Assembly (NCBI GenBank): GCA_022565935.1
Contig: JADFJY010000035.1
Location: 1 to 10,633, forward strand
Source: Nitrososphaerota archaeon
GTDB taxonomy: Archaea; Thermoproteota; Nitrososphaeria; Nitrososphaerales; Nitrosopumilaceae
Length of the DNA: 10,633 bases
Reading direction: 5' to 3'
Part shown: positions 6,996-10,633 of the stretch, one piece after another
How the letters are laid out: every line of letters begins with the position of its first letter
Position numbering within the stretch: the stretch's first letter is position 1
Program-made: the position numbers and the translations under genes
The notes under the pieces: model-generated
What the model was told of the DNA's origin: nothing
The model's database searches: none
The model's input: the letters and a program-made list of their open reading frames with translations, nothing else

Positions 6996-9733
6996 GAATC
7001 CCAAAAACCTCTTGTTACAATATATTGCCTTTCAGCCTCATAGATTTGTTTGAATAGATATTCTTCATCTACCATATTTCGCAAAATTCTTGCTGCAGTG
7101 TCTGCTCCAATGCCATATCCAGACATTACAATGATTGCAGTCTTGCCAAAATTTTCTATTAAAGAAGAAACTTTCCAGGCACGATCAAACTTGTGTTTTT
7201 CATCTGAAGAAAGTTTTTTTCCGGCATATTTTTTTCGAATTATTTTTGGTAAATCATAATCAGAATAGTAAGTAGCAGTGATTTGTCTGGCTTTACAATA
7301 TGGACATATCAAGATATTTTTAACTTCATTAGTTTCTACCACACGTTCCCATTTTCCACATCTTGCACAAATTAAACGATGTTTAGTTTTTGCAAGTCTT
7401 GCTTTTACAAGATCAATAATTCCTTTATCAAGATTTGCTGGTGCTGCATAGTATTTGGAGGTATGATCTAAAATTGGTTCTGCTAATTTTGAAAATTTGT
7501 CAACTTCTAACCATTTAACATGTATTTTATCTTCACGAATTTTTTTTAGTACTTTATCAGAGTTTTTTAGATCATATTTATCATGAAACAATTCACGTAG
7601 TGCTTCATGTACAAGTACAGTTTTTGAATATCGTTCATATAAAAATCGGGCAGATTTCCTTTCATATACTGCTCCACGACCAACTATTCCAAATTTTTTA
7701 GCAACACACCATGTTCTCCAATTTACATTATGAGTTCCTGCTAAAGATGCAGTCACAATAGAGTATAAATCATAATCATCTTTTATTACTTCAAGAAAAA
7801 GTTTTTCTGAAATTCGTGATCTAGAAGATAAAACAATTCTATAACCATCGGAACGAGAATCAACAACAGAACCCAGCATTGATGATAACATTGAAGAAAG
7901 TAATGTAGACAATGTAGAGTTAATCTTTGTACCAAGACATGAATGAATTACAATTGAACCTTGTGATCTACTTGATTCAATTATTATGTTATTTTCATCA
8001 GGAATTTCATTAAAACTTAATTTTTCAATAATTTTATTGGTTAATTCAAGTGAACCATTCTTAACTTTACTACGAAAATTTCCTACCTTTCTAGCAGTTT
8101 TGTAATCAATAGGAATACTTTCTCCTTCCCAGTATGGAACAGTTATTCCTCCACCGCGAAAGGGTTCAACATTGACAGACAATGATTTTTCATCAACATT
8201 TAGTATTCTCCATTGTAATCCTTTTAGTACAAAGATATTTCCTGAATCTCCAAAATCACCTACAAATCTTTGATCTAATGATCCAATAATTTTTTTGCCT
8301 ACACTATCAAATACTTTGAATTTTAGAATATCAGGAATTGTTGATAAATTCTCAAAATAGTACTTGAATGCACGCCCTTTCTTCCAAAAAGTCATTTTTG
8401 TTCTATCAAAAAATATCAAATAGTTTGAATCAAGCAAGTCCAATACACCTATTAGATCTTCAAGTTGTAAATTCCGAAATGGGTAAGCTTTTCTTACAAG
8501 TTCAAATGCTTGCTTAACTGAAATTTCTCCAAGTTGGATTGATAATCCAACTAAATGATGAGCTAAAACGTCAAGAGAGCCGTCATGAATTTTTTGTTCT
8601 TCAATTGAACCTTCTTGAATAAGATCAAGTATAGCTCGTGCTTCAAATTCATCATCAGGATTATTTGTTATAATAAGCCCCTTGGCTGATGCATTTCTAT
8701 TATGTTTGCTTCGTCCTATTCTTTGAATCAATTTTGATACTTGTCTAGGAGAACCATAATGAATCACCAATTCAATTGAACCAATATCCAATCCTAATTC
8801 AAGTGAAGATGTACATACAACAATACCCCGTTTTCCTTCTCGTAAAGTAAGCTCAGTTTCTTCTCTAACTACTTTTGATAGAGAACCATGATGTAATTCA
8901 ATTTCGATAGAAGATTTTTCTTTTAGAATTGAAGCTAAAAATTCTGCTTCACCTCTAGTATTAGTAAATAGAAGTATTGGAGAGTTTAAATCTAGTTCTA
9001 AGAAATATTCGATAATTTTTTCTGCAACATCAGAAATTGTTCCTTCAACATATTTTACTTCAACATCATATTTTCTTACTGATTTATCTCTAATAATCTC
9101 ACATTTTCTTTTAGTACCCACAATAAATTTTCCTGCTTCTTCAAAATTTCCAACAGTAGCAGATAATCCTACTTTTGTGAGAGGATATTTGGAATTAATT
9201 TCTAATCTCTCAAGGCTTAAGGATAATTGAGAACCTCTTTCACTAGCTAATAATTCATGTACTTCATCAATTATAATCCATTCTAAATCAGATAATGCAT
9301 TTAGCATTTTAATTTGTGTTAAAAGAATTAGAAGAGTTTCAGGTGTTGTAATTAGAATGTCTGGTGGATTGTCTCTGATTTTTTTTCTATCTTTTTGAGA
9401 AGTATCGCCATGCCTGATTTCAATAGATAACTCATTTTCATGAGCATATTTTGTAATTCTTCGAAATACATCACGGTTTAATGCTCGTAGAGGAGTGATG
9501 TAAAGAGTTTTAATTTTACCATTCTTCTTTGATTTTTTTAGAAGTGAAAAAATTGGAATTACAGAACATTCAGTTTTTCCAGAACCTGTAGGAGCAATTA
9601 CAAGACAATCTTTTTTTTGTAAAATTATTGGTGAAGCTTTTTTCTGAATTTCAGTTAGTTTGGAGAATCCAAATTTCTCAAATAGAGATTCAAGAGTCTG
9701 ATTCGTCTGTTGATTTTGAGTTTGATCTTTCAT
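6992..9733 (-). CDS. lhr: Lhr-type superfamily 2 DNA/RNA helicase
   Basis: This is a 913-residue ATP-dependent helicase, the usual size of an archaeal Lhr core protein. Visible motifs in order: Q-like LTEIQ (26-30), motif I APTGSGKT (47-54), motif Ia TPLRALNRD (80-88), motif II DEVH (156-159), motif III SAT (191-193), GLDIG (314-318) for motif V, and QRIGRSKH (337-344) for motif VI. These give two RecA domains (~1-370), then the winged-helix and Lhr-specific domains (~380-720). Near the C-terminus is a four-cysteine zinc-site candidate, C789-x2-C792 and C810-x2-C813, then a helix-hairpin-helix-like segment SGYGIGADTAARIL (871-884). Lhr proteins unwind or remodel branched DNA and RNA-DNA hybrids in repair. 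The start ATG 9733 is the only choice: a TGA lies two codons upstream and no other start codon precedes the conserved domain. Its first 44 bases overlap the microprotein gene. Confidence 0.93.
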   Translation of the reverse strand: MKDQTQNQQTNQTLESLFEKFGFSKLTEIQKKASPIILQKKDCLVIAPTGSGKTECSVIPIFSLLKKSKKNGKIKTLYITPLRALNRDVFRRITKYAHENELSIEIRHGDTSQKDRKKIRDNPPDILITTPETLLILLTQIKMLNALSDLEWIIIDEVHELLASERGSQLSLSLERLEINSKYPLTKVGLSATVGNFEEAGKFIVGTKRKCEIIRDKSVRKYDVEVKYVEGTISDVAEKIIEYFLELDLNSPILLFTNTRGEAEFLASILKEKSSIEIELHHGSLSKVVREETELTLREGKRGIVVCTSSLELGLDIGSIELVIHYGSPRQVSKLIQRIGRSKHNRNASAKGLIITNNPDDEFEARAILDLIQEGSIEEQKIHDGSLDVLAHHLVGLSIQLGEISVKQAFELVRKAYPFRNLQLEDLIGVLDLLDSNYLIFFDRTKMTFWKKGRAFKYYFENLSTIPDILKFKVFDSVGKKIIGSLDQRFVGDFGDSGNIFVLKGLQWRILNVDEKSLSVNVEPFRGGGITVPYWEGESIPIDYKTARKVGNFRSKVKNGSLELTNKIIEKLSFNEIPDENNIIIESSRSQGSIVIHSCLGTKINSTLSTLLSSMLSSMLGSVVDSRSDGYRIVLSSRSRISEKLFLEVIKDDYDLYSIVTASLAGTHNVNWRTWCVAKKFGIVGRGAVYERKSARFLYERYSKTVLVHEALRELFHDKYDLKNSDKVLKKIREDKIHVKWLEVDKFSKLAEPILDHTSKYYAAPANLDKGIIDLVKARLAKTKHRLICARCGKWERVVETNEVKNILICPYCKARQITATYYSDYDLPKIIRKKYAGKKLSSDEKHKFDRAWKVSSLIENFGKTAIIVMSGYGIGADTAARILRNMVDEEYLFKQIYEAERQYIVTRGFWDS

Positions 9734-9809
9734 AAATCATAATACCTACAAGTCCAAGTGCAAACAAAACTATAGTAATTATTGGAATTGAATCAAAAAT
9801 ATCTGCCAT
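9690..9809 (-). CDS. 39-residue single-pass membrane microprotein overlapping lhr
   Basis: An open frame from ATG (9809-9807) to TGA (9692-9690) encodes 39 residues. It has a short N-terminus (MADIFDS), one clear membrane segment IPIITIVLFALGLVGIMIY (8-26), then a hydrophilic, Ser/Asp-rich tail (ERSNSKS and TDESDS). The boundary ER after the membrane stretch and the acidic tail look like a real small membrane protein rather than a chance frame. A good TATA-like box lies ~26 bases before the ATG. It begins 22 bases after the stop of the RadB-like gene and its last 44 bases overlap lhr in another frame, so lhr translation may be coupled to it. I do not recognise the family and assign no function. 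Membrane orientation cannot be fixed, though the single basic/acidic tail favours neither side strongly. Confidence 0.6.
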   Translation of the reverse strand: MADIFDSIPIITIVLFALGLVGIMIYERSNSKSTDESDS

Positions 9810-9830
9810 TGGTAAACTTCATGATTGACC

Positions 9831-9839
9831 GTTAAATAT
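9831..9839 (-). promoter_or_regulatory. Probable internal TATA box for the microprotein-lhr unit
   Basis: On the minus strand, ATATTTAAC is centred ~26 bases before the microprotein ATG, ideal for a leaderless archaeal transcript. It overlaps the TAA stop codon of the upstream RadB-like gene, so the microprotein and lhr could be transcribed either from here or by readthrough. Confidence 0.45.
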
Positions 9840-10491
9840 CTTCAGTATAATCAACTAATCCTGAAGTATGTATTTGGTAAGAAAAGTATTCTTTGTTTTG
9901 TACCCAGTAAATTTTTCCTTTAAATTTTGATTGATTTTTAGATAGTTGAATTTTGATATGAGTAAAAGGATCAATTGCACTTTTCATATTTTCTACATCT
10001 TTACCTTCAATATTTCTAATCATATTAGTAACAATAATAGGAATTTTTTTTGTAATTACAAATTTTGATAATTCATGCATGTACTTCATGAATAATGAAT
10101 TTTTTTCAAAAATAGATTCATCTTTTTTATATTCATAAGAAAATAAATCAGTTACATTATCAATTACAATTAAAGAAAAATCACTGTTTGTAAGATTTTT
10201 TATAGATTCTATTTGTTCAGAAGTATTAGTTATTCTCGATACTGTGATTTTTTCGAGAAAATTAAACTGTTTTTTAGATAGTTTTTGAATTTCCAATATT
10301 CGTTCAGGTCTGAATCCACCTGTTGTGTCTAAATACAGAACATTGCCGCCATTTTTAATTGAATTTATTGATAATTGTAGTAATAGTTGAGTTTTCCCTG
10401 TTCCATTTCCACCAAAAATATCAACAATCACACCATCAGGAATTCCTCCTGATAAGAATTCATCCAGTTTTTGTAATCCAGTAGAAATCAT
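9832..10491 (-). CDS. RadB-like RecA-superfamily ATPase (RadA paralogue)
   Basis: This is a 219-residue protein, essentially a bare RecA core without the N-terminal helix-hairpin-helix domain of RadA. That matches the size and plan of archaeal RadB. Walker A is GGNGTGKT (27-34) and Walker B is LIVIDN (107-112). FRPERI (60-65) is the segment seen in RadA. PIIVTNMIRN (151-160) matches the strand and loop following Walker B. In RadA and RecA, the D-T-E sequence after strand 3 carries the glutamate that activates water; here the segment is LDTTGGF (54-60), with threonine in its place, so hydrolysis may be weak. RadB-type proteins act as recombination mediators that bind DNA or RadA (known for the group). 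Start ATG 10491 fits MISTGLQKLDEFLSGGIPDG, the standard beginning of this domain. It is upstream of the microprotein and lhr on the same strand. Assignment to RadB proper rather than another RadA paralogue is uncertain. Confidence 0.85.
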   Translation of the reverse strand: MISTGLQKLDEFLSGGIPDGVIVDIFGGNGTGKTQLLLQLSINSIKNGGNVLYLDTTGGFRPERILEIQKLSKKQFNFLEKITVSRITNTSEQIESIKNLTNSDFSLIVIDNVTDLFSYEYKKDESIFEKNSLFMKYMHELSKFVITKKIPIIVTNMIRNIEGKDVENMKSAIDPFTHIKIQLSKNQSKFKGKIYWVQNKEYFSYQIHTSGLVDYTEDI

Positions 10492-10518
10492 TGGTATAAT
10501 TATTAGAAAAAGAAGAAA

Positions 10519-10527
10519 AAATTTAAG
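10519..10527 (-). promoter_or_regulatory. Probable TATA box of the RadB-like gene
   Basis: On the minus strand, CTTAAATTT (within TTACTTAAATTTTT) is centred about 32 bases before the ATG at 10491. This predicts a leader of only a few bases. Confidence 0.4.
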
Positions 10528-10599
10528 TAATTTTAATTTATGTGAAGGAGGTAAGGCTTTTATTCAAGAGAACAAAGTTTCAAAATAAGTGAATAATTA

Positions 10600-10633
10600 G
10601 TGTCACAAACAACTAGTGCAAAAAGACCTTTAA
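10600..10633 (+). CDS. Possible start of a further plus-strand gene (partial)
   Basis: A GTG at 10600-10602 opens a frame that runs to the window edge (MSQTTSAKRPL). An in-frame TAA at 10594-10596 rules out an earlier start, and no other start codon occurs in this frame before the edge. The sequence is too short to identify. A TATA-like stretch (CTTTTATTC, ~10557-10565) lies about 40 bases upstream. The divergent arrangement with the RadB-like gene makes a gene here plausible. Confidence 0.35.
   Translation, partial: MSQTTSAKRPL

Noticed and set aside
7050..7259. 69-codon plus-strand open frame
   Set aside because: It lies wholly inside lhr opposite the well-conserved C-terminal region, and has no promoter or family match.
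10546..10553. Strong Shine-Dalgarno-like GGAGGT near 10547-10552
   Set aside because: No start codon follows at a usable distance, and other genes here do not appear to use such sites. Treated as chance.

Overview
The window is about 30-35% G+C by eye, densely packed, and archaeal in style. Short TATA-like boxes lie about 26-32 bases before start codons, so leaders are very short or absent. TTG and GTG starts are common. The gene set (archaeal-type tRNA-Gln, DUF354 protein, zinc-free multi-OB RPA, archaeal Lhr helicase, RadA/RadB-like ATPase, and GrpE) best fits a mesophilic ammonia-oxidising archaeon of the Nitrosopumilus type (Nitrososphaeria/Thaumarchaeota). That placement is inference from gene style, not from a database search.

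Left part (1-1645, minus strand): the N-terminal part of grpE, cut by the window edge, lies 27 bases downstream of a gene for a Rossmann-fold protein resembling nucleotide-sugar dehydrogenases. A 64-base divergent spacer with a small inverted repeat separates this from the plus-strand genes: a DUF354 glycosyltransferase-like protein (1710-2738), an intact intronless tRNA-Gln(UUG) (2802-2874), and an unusually short UDP-sugar dehydrogenase-like protein (2944-3681).

Middle (3691-5374, minus strand): a two-gene ABC exporter operon, ATPase then ABC-2 permease, 4 bases apart. It converges on the short dehydrogenase with only 9 bases between stops.

Right part (5598-10491): genome maintenance. RPA (plus strand) runs convergently into the Lhr helicase (minus strand), with stop codons overlapping in one palindromic TTAA. 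Upstream of lhr, on the same strand, is a previously unlisted 39-residue single-pass membrane microprotein whose 3' end overlaps the start of lhr by 44 bases. Before that is a RadB-like RecA-family ATPase lacking the usual catalytic glutamate. A probable promoter for the microprotein and lhr overlaps the stop codon of the RadB-like gene. The last bases may hold the start of another plus-strand gene (GTG at 10600).

I saw no CRISPR array, insertion sequence, rRNA or attachment site. The clearest unlisted item is the overlapping microprotein. I do not see strong evidence for a wholly new multi-gene system.
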